A DNA stretch of 64,000 nucleotides. It comes from Marinobacter flavimaris. GTDB lineage: Bacteria; Pseudomonadota; Gammaproteobacteria; Pseudomonadales; Oleiphilaceae. The notes beneath the pieces were generated by a model that was not told the origin of the DNA, ran no database searches, and saw nothing but the letters and a program-made list of their open reading frames with translations. Both the position numbers and the translations under genes were made by a program. Every line of letters begins with the position of its first letter. Position 1 is the first letter of the stretch. This document shows, in pieces, positions 10,431 through 18,182 of this stretch. The stretch covers positions 372,001 through 436,000 of the forward strand of contig NZ_PSSW01000001.1 of the NCBI RefSeq assembly GCF_002933295.1, in the 5' to 3' direction.

Positions 10431-12491
10431 TCAGAGGTTATTTTCCACGATCTGCTCGTGAAAACCTTTAACGAAGGTCTCAAATTCACGCGGCGGCAAC
10501 GGCTTGCTGAAGAAATAGCCCTGGGCGAGCTTGCAGCCACGCTGGCTCAGGTAATATTCCTGCTCTGCCGTTTCCACCCCTTCAGCAACCACTGACAGGT
10601 TCAGACTCTTGCCAAGGTCGATGATGGTATTGGCGATTCGGGTATCTTCCTCATTGACCAGCAGATCGCGGATAAACTGTTTGTCGATCTTCAGGTGCTG
10701 TACCGGCATCTGTTTGAGGTAGGTCAGGGACGAATAGCCGGTTCCGAAGTCGTCCACCGCGATGCTTATCCCCGCTTTGTTGAGTCTGTGGAGTTTGGCT
10801 ACGGCGTCTGACAGGTTCGTCATGAAGCTGGTTTCTGTTACCTCCAGCTCCAGCCGACCGGCCGGTATCTTGTGCCGTCGCAGGGTATCGAGAATATCAT
10901 CGACAATGCTTTCCTGGCGCAGCTGAACGGCCGAGAGATTAACAGCAATACGAAGCGGCGAGCCGTCCGAGGCCCAGCGAGCTGCCTGCCAACAGGCCTG
11001 GTCCAGAACCCACTGGCCAATTTCCACGATAGAGCCGTTTGCTTCGGCCACCGGGATAAAGAAGTCGGGGGGAACCGAGCCACGAGTCGGGTGCTCCCAA
11101 CGTAACAATGCCTCTGCCCCGATTACCCGTTTGCTCTCCAGATTGATCTGGGGCTGGTAAACCAGATGAAATTGGTGATTACCAAGAGCCTGGGACAAAT
11201 CCTTTTCCAGTTGCTTCCGGTCCCGGATTTCCTGGTCAATGCTGGCGACATAGAACTGGAAGTGGTTGTGACCGTTCTGCTTGGCCAGGGTCATGGTCTG
11301 TTCGGCACTCTGAAGCAGTCGGTCTGCCTTGCTGGTGTCGGAGGGGTAAAGAGCAACCCCCAGGGTGGCGCTGATTGAGATGTTCTGGTCTTCGACCAGC
11401 ATGGGCTCATTGACACAGGCCAGGATTCGCTCAGCTGTATCTGCAGCCTGGAACCCGTCCCGAAGTCCCTTCTGGACAACAACGAACTGGTCGCTGCCGA
11501 GGCGTGCAATGGTGAAGCGGGCATTGTCCAGTTTGTTGGTCAGGCGGTCGGCAACGGTTTGTAGAATAAGGTCCCCGGACCGGAAACCGCACTGCTCGTT
11601 CACCGACTTGAAATCGTCGATGCCGCAGACAATCAGCGACAGTTGGGCGTTGCGCCTGGCGGCATCCTCAATATCCCGCACCAGCAACTCCATGAAGGTA
11701 TCCCGGCTGGGCAGGCCAGTGAGCTGGTCGTAACGTGAGAGACGGCTCACCCGGTCCTCCGCCTCGCGATGGCGTTTCTGGCTGTCGCCAATGGCCACCA
11801 GGAGGTTGTTGGTTGCGTTTACCCAGAGGCCAAGTTCGTCGCTCTGGTGGCCGGATGGCGTGGTGACCAGGCGGTCATCCGGGTGCGCAGGATCCACCTG
11901 CCTCACGGAATTGACAATTCGGAGGAGGGGGCGCGTCAGGAGCAGGTGGAATACATAGAACAACACCATGCCGAGAATGAGAGCTGTGGCCATGCCGGAA
12001 GCGAAAGTGACAGCCGCCCTGTCCAACCAGGTACGGGCCGCTGCTGCGGTGTCGTAGTGAACGTCAAGAAAGCCGTAGACGTCTTCCGGATTACCTTCGC
12101 GGAAAAGCGGCTCCCGATAGAGCCGATCGGCGTCAAAAATCGGATCGGTGACCGGGCGGAAAGCGGTTTCCTGGAGTGGACGGCTGCGATCTCCCAGTGG
12201 GTCGCCGTCAGGGTGGACGATGCGGGCCATGTGGACCGCTTCCTTGGCGAAGAGGCCGTCCACGACTTGTTGCGCGAGTTCGGCGTCGATGCTGAACACC
12301 GCCTGGGTGGCTGCGTCTTTCACCATCGCGATGGTTTGCTTGGCATCGCTATCCAGCCCTCTGGACACACGTTGGGCGTCCAGGATGACCTGTATGGCAC
12401 TGACAACGACGCCACTGGCAAGGGCCACCGCAAGAATCCACCGTAAGATTCGATAGCCCAGGCGATGTTCAACCTCGAAGGAGTTTTGCAT
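10431..12491 (-). CDS. Membrane GGDEF/EAL protein, probable c-di-GMP phosphodiesterase
   Basis: A 686-residue protein with two transmembrane helices (about residues 13-35 and 160-182) enclosing a periplasmic sensor region. A HAMP-like linker, a GGDEF domain (about 250-415) and an EAL domain (about 430-680) follow. The GGDEF signature reads GSDQF, so cyclase activity is doubtful. The EAL domain keeps the expected catalytic features: EALLRW, VNLSAVQL, LEVTET, VDDFGTGYSSL, LKIDKQF, VVAEGVE and AQGYFF. The likely reaction is hydrolysis of c-di-GMP to pGpG, with the GGDEF part acting as a GTP sensor or structural element. It lies 22 bp upstream of lemA on the same strand. Confidence 0.9.
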   Translation of the reverse strand: MQNSFEVEHRLGYRILRWILAVALASGVVVSAIQVILDAQRVSRGLDSDAKQTIAMVKDAATQAVFSIDAELAQQVVDGLFAKEAVHMARIVHPDGDPLGDRSRPLQETAFRPVTDPIFDADRLYREPLFREGNPEDVYGFLDVHYDTAAAARTWLDRAAVTFASGMATALILGMVLFYVFHLLLTRPLLRIVNSVRQVDPAHPDDRLVTTPSGHQSDELGLWVNATNNLLVAIGDSQKRHREAEDRVSRLSRYDQLTGLPSRDTFMELLVRDIEDAARRNAQLSLIVCGIDDFKSVNEQCGFRSGDLILQTVADRLTNKLDNARFTIARLGSDQFVVVQKGLRDGFQAADTAERILACVNEPMLVEDQNISISATLGVALYPSDTSKADRLLQSAEQTMTLAKQNGHNHFQFYVASIDQEIRDRKQLEKDLSQALGNHQFHLVYQPQINLESKRVIGAEALLRWEHPTRGSVPPDFFIPVAEANGSIVEIGQWVLDQACWQAARWASDGSPLRIAVNLSAVQLRQESIVDDILDTLRRHKIPAGRLELEVTETSFMTNLSDAVAKLHRLNKAGISIAVDDFGTGYSSLTYLKQMPVQHLKIDKQFIRDLLVNEEDTRIANTIIDLGKSLNLSVVAEGVETAEQEYYLSQRGCKLAQGYFFSKPLPPREFETFVKGFHEQIVENNL

Positions 12492-12703
12492 TCAAGCCTG
12501 TCTTGTTCCGGTTTTTGCAGAGCCGCTGATCTGCAAGGTTCAGGGCAAAGGTGTCGCACTTTGGGTGATGTGCGTGGGGGCTCACCCTGATGGTTGTTTT
12601 CAAGTATGGTTCAGGTTCGCGATATCTTCATGGAGTATCGGCGATTTTTCCAAAGATTTCAGAGTGTGCTTGTATCAAATTGTAATTGCTTGGGTATGGC
12701 AGA

Positions 12704-12731
12704 CACAAAAACGCCCGCCAGGGGCGGGCGC
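12704..12731 (-). terminator. Rho-independent terminator after sodB
   Basis: Read on the minus strand, CGCCCGCC and GGCGGGCG (12712-12719 and 12723-12730) form an eight-bp GC stem with a three-base loop, followed by a run of T. It lies about 45 bp past the sodB stop. The rest of the 12492-12775 interval holds the promoter region of the GGDEF/EAL gene and nothing else recognisable. Confidence 0.85.
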
Positions 12732-12775
12732 TTGATCACAGTCGTTTTAGACTGTGTCTGGAAGCGAGGCCGGGA

Positions 12776-13354
12776 TCAGGCCAGGTTTTCGTTTACGAAA
12801 TCCCAGTTCACCAGGTTCCAGAAAGCTTCCAGGTAGTTCGGGCGGGAGTTGCGATAGTCAATGTAGTACGCGTGCTCCCAGACGTCGACGGTCAGTACCG
12901 GCTTGTCGGCACCGGTCAACGGCGTTTCAGCATTGCTGGTATTCGCGATGGCAACGGAGCCGTCCGCTTTTTTCACCAGCCAGGTCCAGCCAGAACCGAA
13001 GTTGTTGGCTGCTTTGTCATTGAATTCTTTCTTGAAATCTTCGAAAGAACCGAACGCCTTCTCGATCGCTTCCTTGGCAGCACCGGTGGGTTCACCACCG
13101 CCGTTCGGGCTCAGGCAGTGCCAGTAGAAGGTGTGGTTCCAGACCTGTGCGGCGTTGTTGAACAGCGGGCCGCTGGCACTCTTGATGATGTCTTCAAGAG
13201 ATTTGTTGGCGTTGTCCGTACCTTCGATCAGGCCATTGAGCTTGGTGACGTAGGTGTTGTGATGCTTGCCGTAATGGTACTCGAGTGTTTCCTGAGAGAT
13301 GTGCGGTTCCAGTGCGTTCTTTTCGTAGGGCAGTGCGGGAAGTTCAAATGCCAT
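12776..13354 (-). CDS. sodB: Superoxide dismutase [Fe]
   Basis: A 192-residue Fe/Mn superoxide dismutase. Metal ligands are recognisable at His27 (YHYGKHH region), His74 (VWNHTFYW) and the Asp and second His of DVWEHAYY near the C-terminus. AAQVWNHTFYWHCLSPNGGG with a Gln before the Trp is characteristic of iron-type enzymes. It converts superoxide to hydrogen peroxide and oxygen in the cytoplasm. The gene is monocistronic, with its own terminator and a 71-bp upstream gap from purK. Confidence 0.97.
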   Translation of the reverse strand: MAFELPALPYEKNALEPHISQETLEYHYGKHHNTYVTKLNGLIEGTDNANKSLEDIIKSASGPLFNNAAQVWNHTFYWHCLSPNGGGEPTGAAKEAIEKAFGSFEDFKKEFNDKAANNFGSGWTWLVKKADGSVAIANTSNAETPLTGADKPVLTVDVWEHAYYIDYRNSRPNYLEAFWNLVNWDFVNENLA

Positions 13355-13425
13355 GAGGTCGTTCTCCCTGTCTCTCTGTTTATGTTGATGTTCGTTACCC
13401 CAATATAGGGTCGATTTGAGTCAGA

Positions 13426-14544
13426 TCAACCCTTTGGTGTTAAAGAACTTTTAAACTCTGGGCTGCCCGGCAGGAACTGGGCGCAGTTCTTCACCCGCCA
13501 GACAAGCTCTTCGTAGCTGTCGGCCAGTATGTTTACGTGGCCCAGCTTCCGACCCGGTCGTTCACCCTTATTATAGAGATGAACATGGGCGTAGGGCAGT
13601 TCGAGGATTCGCTCGATGTCGCCGTGCTCTCCGATGATATTGATCATGCAGCTCAACCCACGTGGAGCAACATTGCCAAGAGGGTGTCCGCTAACCGCGC
13701 GAATATGATTCTCGAACTGGCTGGTCATCGCGCCTTCGATGGTCCAGTGCCCCGAGTTGTGAACCCTCGGCGCCATCTCGTTGGCGACCAGGCCATCGGT
13801 TGTCTCGAACAACTCAAGCGTTAATACGCCGACATAGTCCAATTCGTTCAGTAGTGCCTTGATGTACCGCTCCGCATCTTCCTGAACGTGCTTCTCGAGC
13901 TTCGGAGCAGGCGCGATGGAGTAGCGCAGAATTCCCTCGTGGTGGGTGTTCTCCGCCATCGGGTAGAAGGCCAGTTCACCGTCTTCAGCGCGAACGGCGA
14001 TAATCGACACTTCCCGGTGGAAGTCGACGAACTTCTCCACGATAAGGCGGGGGTGGCCGATGGAGGCCCAGGCGGCCTCGGCTTCCTCTGGCGATTTGAG
14101 TACGGCCTGGCCTTTGCCGTCGTATCCTTCGGTGTTGGACTTCGCTACCACCGGGCAGCCAAGTTCCTCGGCCGCGGCTTTCAACGAGGCGGCGCTCTCG
14201 GCAATTTTCCATTCTGGCGTGGGGATGCCCAGCTCGCCGAACAGAGTCTTCTCCGCTTCCCGGTTCTGACACACCTGCAACGCCCGGGGGCAGGGGTGAA
14301 CCGGTTTGTGAGTAGCAATTTTCTCGGCCACGTCTACTGGCAGGTGTTCGAACTCATAGGTAACACGGTCGACCCGGGAGAGGAAATCGTCCAGGTACTG
14401 GCCCTCGCGATCGATGATGACTTCACCAAGGCCAGCACTGGGGCTGCCGGACATGTCATAGAAAACAAAGGTCTTGGCCAGTGGGTATCCGGCCAGTGCC
14501 AGCATTCTTCCCAGTTGGCCGGCGCCCAGTACACCAATTCTCAT
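13426..14544 (-). CDS. purK: 5-(carboxyamino)imidazole ribonucleotide synthase
   Basis: A 372-residue ATP-grasp enzyme starting with MRIGVLGAGQLGRMLALAG, the PurK N-terminal signature. The ATP-grasp core includes VVAKSNTEGYDGKGQ (about residues 134-148) and the metal-binding ELFETTDGLVANEMAPRVHN region near residue 245. It converts AIR, ATP and bicarbonate to N5-CAIR in purine synthesis. The partner mutase PurE is encoded immediately upstream, with a 17-bp gap, forming a purE-purK operon. Confidence 0.97.
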   Translation of the reverse strand: MRIGVLGAGQLGRMLALAGYPLAKTFVFYDMSGSPSAGLGEVIIDREGQYLDDFLSRVDRVTYEFEHLPVDVAEKIATHKPVHPCPRALQVCQNREAEKTLFGELGIPTPEWKIAESAASLKAAAEELGCPVVAKSNTEGYDGKGQAVLKSPEEAEAAWASIGHPRLIVEKFVDFHREVSIIAVRAEDGELAFYPMAENTHHEGILRYSIAPAPKLEKHVQEDAERYIKALLNELDYVGVLTLELFETTDGLVANEMAPRVHNSGHWTIEGAMTSQFENHIRAVSGHPLGNVAPRGLSCMINIIGEHGDIERILELPYAHVHLYNKGERPGRKLGHVNILADSYEELVWRVKNCAQFLPGSPEFKSSLTPKG

Positions 14545-14561
14545 TCGAGTTCTCCTGCCTG

Positions 14562-15053
14562 TTACTGGTCCCGAGGATCAGGATTGTCCAGAATCGTTTC
14601 GGTCTGTGTGGCCCGGAACTGCTCAACCGCTTTGCGTACGCTGTCGTCTGAGGTGCCAATAATCTGCGCTGCCAGCAGGCCAGCGTTGGTTGCGCCGGCT
14701 TTGCCAATAGCGAGGGTGCCGACAGCGATGCCGCCTGGCATCTGGACGATGGAGAGCAATGAATCCAGGCCATTCAGGGTTTTGGACTGAACAGGAACAC
14801 CAAGGACCGGCAGGGCGGTTTGCGAGGCAACCATGCCCGGCAGGTGCGCTGCGCCGCCGGCGCCCGCAATAATGACTTTCAAACCGCGGTCTGCGGCTGT
14901 TTTGGCGTAGTCAAAAAGCAGATCCGGTGTGCGATGGGCCGAGACGACTTTGGTTTCATAGGGCACGCCGAGTTTTTCGAGCATGGTGGCGGCGTGTTCC
15001 ATGGTGGGCCAGTCGGATTTGGAGCCCATGATGAGTCCTACAAGCGGCTGCAT
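14562..15053 (-). CDS. purE: N5-carboxyaminoimidazole ribonucleotide mutase
   Basis: A 163-residue class I PurE. Near the N-terminus [13 protein letters not shown] carries the substrate-binding Ser and Asp, VVSAHRTPD supplies the catalytic His, and [12 protein letters not shown] and [20 protein letters not shown] follow. It rearranges N5-CAIR to CAIR. The ATG at 15053 has an AGGA sequence at suitable distance; an in-frame extension to 15089 is less likely. The promoter must lie in the divergent gap 15054-15350, which also contains palindromic repeat copy 1. Confidence 0.96.
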   Translation of the reverse strand: MQPLVGLIMGSKSDWPTMEHAATMLEKLGVPYETKVVSAHRTPDLLFDYAKTAADRGLKVIIAGAGGAAHLPGMVASQTALPVLGVPVQSKTLNGLDSLLSIVQMPGGIAVGTLAIGKAGATNAGLLAAQIIGTSDDSVRKAVEQFRATQTETILDNPDPRDQ

Positions 15054-15139
15054 ATGCAACAGTCCTGTGATAATTGGAAAGCCGGCCATTGTATGTTTTG
15101 CCTACTTACCATGCAAACTTATGGCTTCGGAGTAGGGCA

Positions 15140-15237
15140 GGATGGAGGCTCTTTCCGGAAAACGCTACGAGCACATCCATGTGGGCTTGACTGAAGCCAT
15201 CCCTGGCTTCAGACATTTCCGGAAAGAGCCTCCATCC
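15140..15237 (+). repeat. Palindromic element, copy 1
   Basis: Outer arms of 22 nt at 15140-15161 and 15216-15237 are exact reverse complements. They enclose a 54-nt core (15162-15215) containing CGCTACGAGCACATCCATGT, shared with copies 3 and 4. The core carries two small hairpins: GCACA-TCCA-TGTG and CTGAAGCCA-TCCC-TGGCTTCAG. It sits in the divergent gap between purE and the next plus-strand gene, so it is not a simple terminator. Its arms differ from those of the other copies. The rest of 15054-15350 shows nothing else recognisable. Confidence 0.9.
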
Positions 15238-15350
15238 AGCCCCCCGACTCTGTGCAAGAGCATGTATTGGCAAGGCGTCATTTTTACCTGCGCCTAAGTA
15301 CAGGTATTATCGATCCCTATTGTTTTAACCGTCCATAGTCAGGAGCTGTA

Positions 15351-16331
15351 ATGGAACCCATCCGTCCAGATGATGATGAGTTGAGGGCTGAACGACCGAT
15401 TGGTAGTGCCGAGCCGAAGAAGGCGGCGGAAAGAAAGTCCAGGCCAGCGTCCGGAGGGAAAGGCGAATCGTCGACACCAACGAAGCCTCCCAAAGGTGGC
15501 AAGGGCGGTAAAGGAAGTGGCGGCGGCAATGGTCGCGGTAGCTCGGCAATGCTGTGGGTGTTGTTGATTGTGCTGGCCGTTGCCGCGGGTGCTGGCTGGT
15601 ACTCCCAGGAGCAGCGGGTTCAGGCGTTGGAAGGGCAGCTTGAAGAAGCGGATTACTGGGCGCGGCAGAGCAAGCTGGCGCTTGCTCGGTTTGAGGGCGA
15701 GCTTTCGGAAACGGGGGAAAACCTTCAGGAGAGGGGCGCTACTCTGGAGGAGCAGATCGCGGCGCATACGAAGCGTCTGGATACGGCAGACAGTGAGATC
15801 CGGAAACTCTGGGCCATTGCCAATGAACGCAACAAGAAGCGCCTGGATGAGCAGCAGGAACGGATTGCCGCGTTGGAATCCGGCCTTGCTGAGGGCAAGC
15901 AGGCCATTGGTTCGCTTGAGACGTCGGTTGAAAAGGTCCGGTCCTCGCTTTCCGCCGATATTGCAGCCCTGAAACAACAAACGGAGACGTCGATTGCAGC
16001 GCTGCAGGATGCCAACCGGCAGGCGACGGATCAGTTGACGAAATTGAGCCAGCAGCTGGCGGATGTGGATCAGGTGATCGAGAGCCGTATCCGGCGTTTT
16101 GAGCAGGAGCAGAAGCTGGGAATCAGCGGCATGGAGGGTCGGATCTCGGCCCTGGAGCGGGAGACCGATGAGCTGGCCGATGATGGCCGGGTTCAGGCGC
16201 TCCGTAATGAGGTGGCCAGTCTCAAGCGCACGGTTGAGTCTATCGATGCCTCGCGGTCACAACTGACCTCCCGTCTGGTTCGGCTGTCTGAAGAGGTGAA
16301 TCAGTTACGGAGCCAGATCAGCGGGCAGTAA
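15351..16331 (+). CDS. Single-pass membrane protein with long coiled coil
   Basis: A 326-residue protein I cannot assign to a named family. The first 66 residues are charged and then Gly/Lys-rich (KPPKGGKGGKGSGGG), with no signal peptide. One transmembrane helix follows (about residues 67-86, LWVLLIVLAVAAGAGWY), then about 230 residues of continuous heptad-like sequence predicted as coiled coil. The topology suggests a cytoplasmic tail and a periplasmic rod. It is followed after 139 bp by a lipoprotein gene on the same strand, so a role at the cell envelope is possible but not shown. Confidence 0.75.
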   Translation: MEPIRPDDDELRAERPIGSAEPKKAAERKSRPASGGKGESSTPTKPPKGGKGGKGSGGGNGRGSSAMLWVLLIVLAVAAGAGWYSQEQRVQALEGQLEEADYWARQSKLALARFEGELSETGENLQERGATLEEQIAAHTKRLDTADSEIRKLWAIANERNKKRLDEQQERIAALESGLAEGKQAIGSLETSVEKVRSSLSADIAALKQQTETSIAALQDANRQATDQLTKLSQQLADVDQVIESRIRRFEQEQKLGISGMEGRISALERETDELADDGRVQALRNEVASLKRTVESIDASRSQLTSRLVRLSEEVNQLRSQISGQ

Positions 16332-16470
16332 CTGCCCGTAGCGTGGTCCAGCAATCGGCATTTCGGGTTTTGTAACGGTTTGTAGCCATCCCTTGCGGTA
16401 GCTCTCATTTCTGTTTTTGTGCAGTTGTTAAGATCAGGCAACTCGCAATCAGGATGAAGAGTTAACAACA

Positions 16471-17343
16471 ATGAAAACCCGAGTGCCTTCCGTTTTTCTT
16501 GTTCCCCGGCTTCTGGCAGCGATGTGGCTGTTGCTGGCGTTGCCGGGCTGTACGGTTTATCAGTCCATCGGCAAAAGCGTCGGGTCGTTCCTGCATCCGG
16601 TTTCCGGGCATGACTTCGTTCATATCGACAACGATAGCTGGGATCGGCGCAACGCGGTGCTGTACTTCTACAGGACACACTCCCAATGGGCGGCTGATGA
16701 AATTGAAGCGCCCAGTGTCTACATAGATGACACCCACTATTTCAACATTCGCAACGACAGCTTCACCTGGCTTGAGGTAAGCCCCGGAGAGCGCCACATT
16801 GCCATGCGCCGACCTTTGCTTGGTCTGGAGGGCATGAACTCCTTCAGTCTTAGCCTGATCGCCGATGCCACGCTGGACGTTGAGCCAGGACAGATCTATT
16901 ACCTGCGTTATAACGAGCTTTCGGAACCGGGCCAACGGCATCCGGACCTGGATCCGGATCATTCGCTGAATCAGGGCGACCTCCAGCTGGTGACGCGGGA
17001 ATATGCCATGCAGGCAGAGGAGATTGTTTCCACCCGTTTTCTGAACAGTGATCTGTTGGCGCCAAACCACGCGGCTACCTCCATTGTGGAAGTGAATGAA
17101 GACCTGGATTACGAGCGGCAACTGGTGCTGCTGGAGGAGGAGCGTGAGCTCGAGATCGAGCGCCTGAAGCAGGAGGGCAAGTACGAATCCACGTCCTGGT
17201 TCTGGCCGTTCGGCGGTGGTCCCACGGTTCCCCTGGAAACGGATCGGAAAATCGACAGGTTGGAGCGTGAGTACGCCAAGTTGGAGCAGGAACGTGAGCG
17301 TCGGGAAGAAGCAGAATCCGGTGGTGGCTGGTGGATTTTCTGA
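16471..17343 (+). CDS. DUF2846-like lipoprotein
   Basis: A 290-residue predicted lipoprotein. A signal sequence with lipobox LPGC places the lipidated Cys near residue 27. The central part (about residues 55-165), with AVLYFYR, PSVYIDD and FTWLEVSPGERHIAMR, resembles the DUF2846 domain of small envelope lipoproteins. The C-terminal third is rich in Glu, Arg and Lys and probably helical, ending in GGGWWIF. Function is unknown. The gene follows the coiled-coil membrane protein and may act with it at the envelope; this is inference. Confidence 0.75.
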   Translation: MKTRVPSVFLVPRLLAAMWLLLALPGCTVYQSIGKSVGSFLHPVSGHDFVHIDNDSWDRRNAVLYFYRTHSQWAADEIEAPSVYIDDTHYFNIRNDSFTWLEVSPGERHIAMRRPLLGLEGMNSFSLSLIADATLDVEPGQIYYLRYNELSEPGQRHPDLDPDHSLNQGDLQLVTREYAMQAEEIVSTRFLNSDLLAPNHAATSIVEVNEDLDYERQLVLLEEERELEIERLKQEGKYESTSWFWPFGGGPTVPLETDRKIDRLEREYAKLEQERERREEAESGGGWWIF

Positions 17344-17390
17344 GTGCTGACTACACTGACGGCAGGTGAAGGACTCGGGAAATTAAAACA

Positions 17391-17648
17391 ATGGCTCTCA
17401 AGGATTCTCTTCGACTCAGATTTGAAAAACTGGCCGATGATGTGGTCCCCCAACTACTCGATAGCTGGGGCGATCTGCAGAAACGGCTTGATGACCTGAA
17501 CTGCTCCCTGGCCAATCGGGCGGTTCCGGAAGACAGGCGCAGTCGTGTCAGTGAATTGTCCCTGCAGGAGAAGGCTCAGCAGGCGGGCCAGAATCGCCCG
17601 GCCATACGGGCAGTCAAAACCGCTAGCAAGACCTCGGGTAAAAACTGA
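17391..17648 (+). CDS. Small hypothetical protein
   Basis: An 85-residue charged protein with no signal peptide or membrane segment. The first 45 residues look helical (LRLRFEKLADDVVPQLLDSW) and the C-terminus is basic and probably disordered. It is not recognised. It lies 47 bp after the lipoprotein gene on the same strand and before the tRNA operon promoter. The ribosome-binding site is weak (GAAGGA is rather far upstream), so the call rests on the open frame and spacing. Confidence 0.5.
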   Translation: MALKDSLRLRFEKLADDVVPQLLDSWGDLQKRLDDLNCSLANRAVPEDRRSRVSELSLQEKAQQAGQNRPAIRAVKTASKTSGKN

Positions 17649-17714
17649 ATTTGCTTAAAAACTGTACGCTTTTGAATGGCTTGCAGGTTTTTTTATAAAA
17701 TTGCCGGAAAATAT

Positions 17715-17742
17715 TTGACACCGTCAGCCAAATGCTTAAAAT
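17715..17742 (+). promoter_or_regulatory. Sigma-70 promoter of the tRNA Val-Asp-Val operon
   Basis: A perfect -35 box TTGACA (17715-17720) is separated by 16 bases from TAAAAT (17737-17742). A GC-rich discriminator (GCGCCTC) follows directly, as in stable-RNA promoters under stringent control. It lies 79 bp upstream of the first tRNA. Confidence 0.8.
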
Positions 17743-17821
17743 GCGCCTCTCACTTGGTTGAGACAGCACGGCTGGCAAGCAAGTGAATGCCTTTTTAGAT
17801 TAGATAGGAAGGCTTGAAAGT

Positions 17822-17897
17822 GGGTGGTTAGCTCAGCTGGGAGAGCATCGCCCTTACAAGGCGAGGGTCACTGGTTCGATCCCAGTACCACCCACCA
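17822..17897 (+). tRNA. tRNA-Val (TAC)
   Basis: A 76-nt cloverleaf with encoded CCA. The acceptor stem GGGTGGT pairs with ACCACCC. The anticodon loop CTTACAA gives anticodon TAC, reading valine GUA codons. It is the first gene of a three-tRNA cluster. Confidence 0.97.
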
Positions 17898-17964
17898 CTT
17901 TCAGTTGCATCACCGGATCACCCCATCCGGTTTCAGGTTCGGGCCCAAGGGCCGGAATTGATGC

Positions 17965-18041
17965 GGAGCGGTAGTTCAGTTGGTTAGAATACCGGCCTGT
18001 CACGCCGGGGGTCGCGGGTTCGAGTCCCGTCCGCTCCGCCA
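17965..18041 (+). tRNA. tRNA-Asp (GTC)
   Basis: A 77-nt cloverleaf with encoded CCA. The acceptor stem GGAGCGG pairs with CCGCTCC, and the anticodon loop CTGTCAC gives GTC (aspartate). It lies between two identical tRNA-Val genes. Confidence 0.97.
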
Positions 18042-18063
18042 CTTTTATTTATGAAGTATTCCC

Positions 18064-18139
18064 GGGTGGTTAGCTCAGCTGGGAGAGCATCGCCCTTACA
18101 AGGCGAGGGTCACTGGTTCGATCCCAGTACCACCCACCA
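18064..18139 (+). tRNA. tRNA-Val (TAC), second copy
   Basis: Identical over all 76 nt to the tRNA-Val at 17822-17897. It closes the Val-Asp-Val cluster and is followed by a bidirectional terminator. Confidence 0.97.
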
Positions 18140-18146
18140 AAATTCC

Positions 18147-18182
18147 AAAAAAGGGCCGATCCGCGAGGATCGGCCCTTTTTT
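18147..18182. terminator. Bidirectional rho-independent terminator
   Basis: The stem GGGCCGATCC (18153-18162) with GGATCGGCCC (18167-18176) has a GCGA loop. It is flanked by an A run on the left and a T run on the right, so it can end both the plus-strand tRNA transcript and the convergent minus-strand reductase transcript. Confidence 0.92.

Noticed and set aside
15100..15125. PurR-like operator before purE
   Set aside because: ATGCAAACTT resembles half of the E. coli PurR box, but the other half is missing and a PurR regulator is not known to be present.
15140..15237. Reading the palindromic elements as rho-independent terminators
   Set aside because: The T-rich end of each stem faces the loop rather than the outside, there is a conserved 54-nt core, and copies 1 and 2 lie in divergent promoter gaps.
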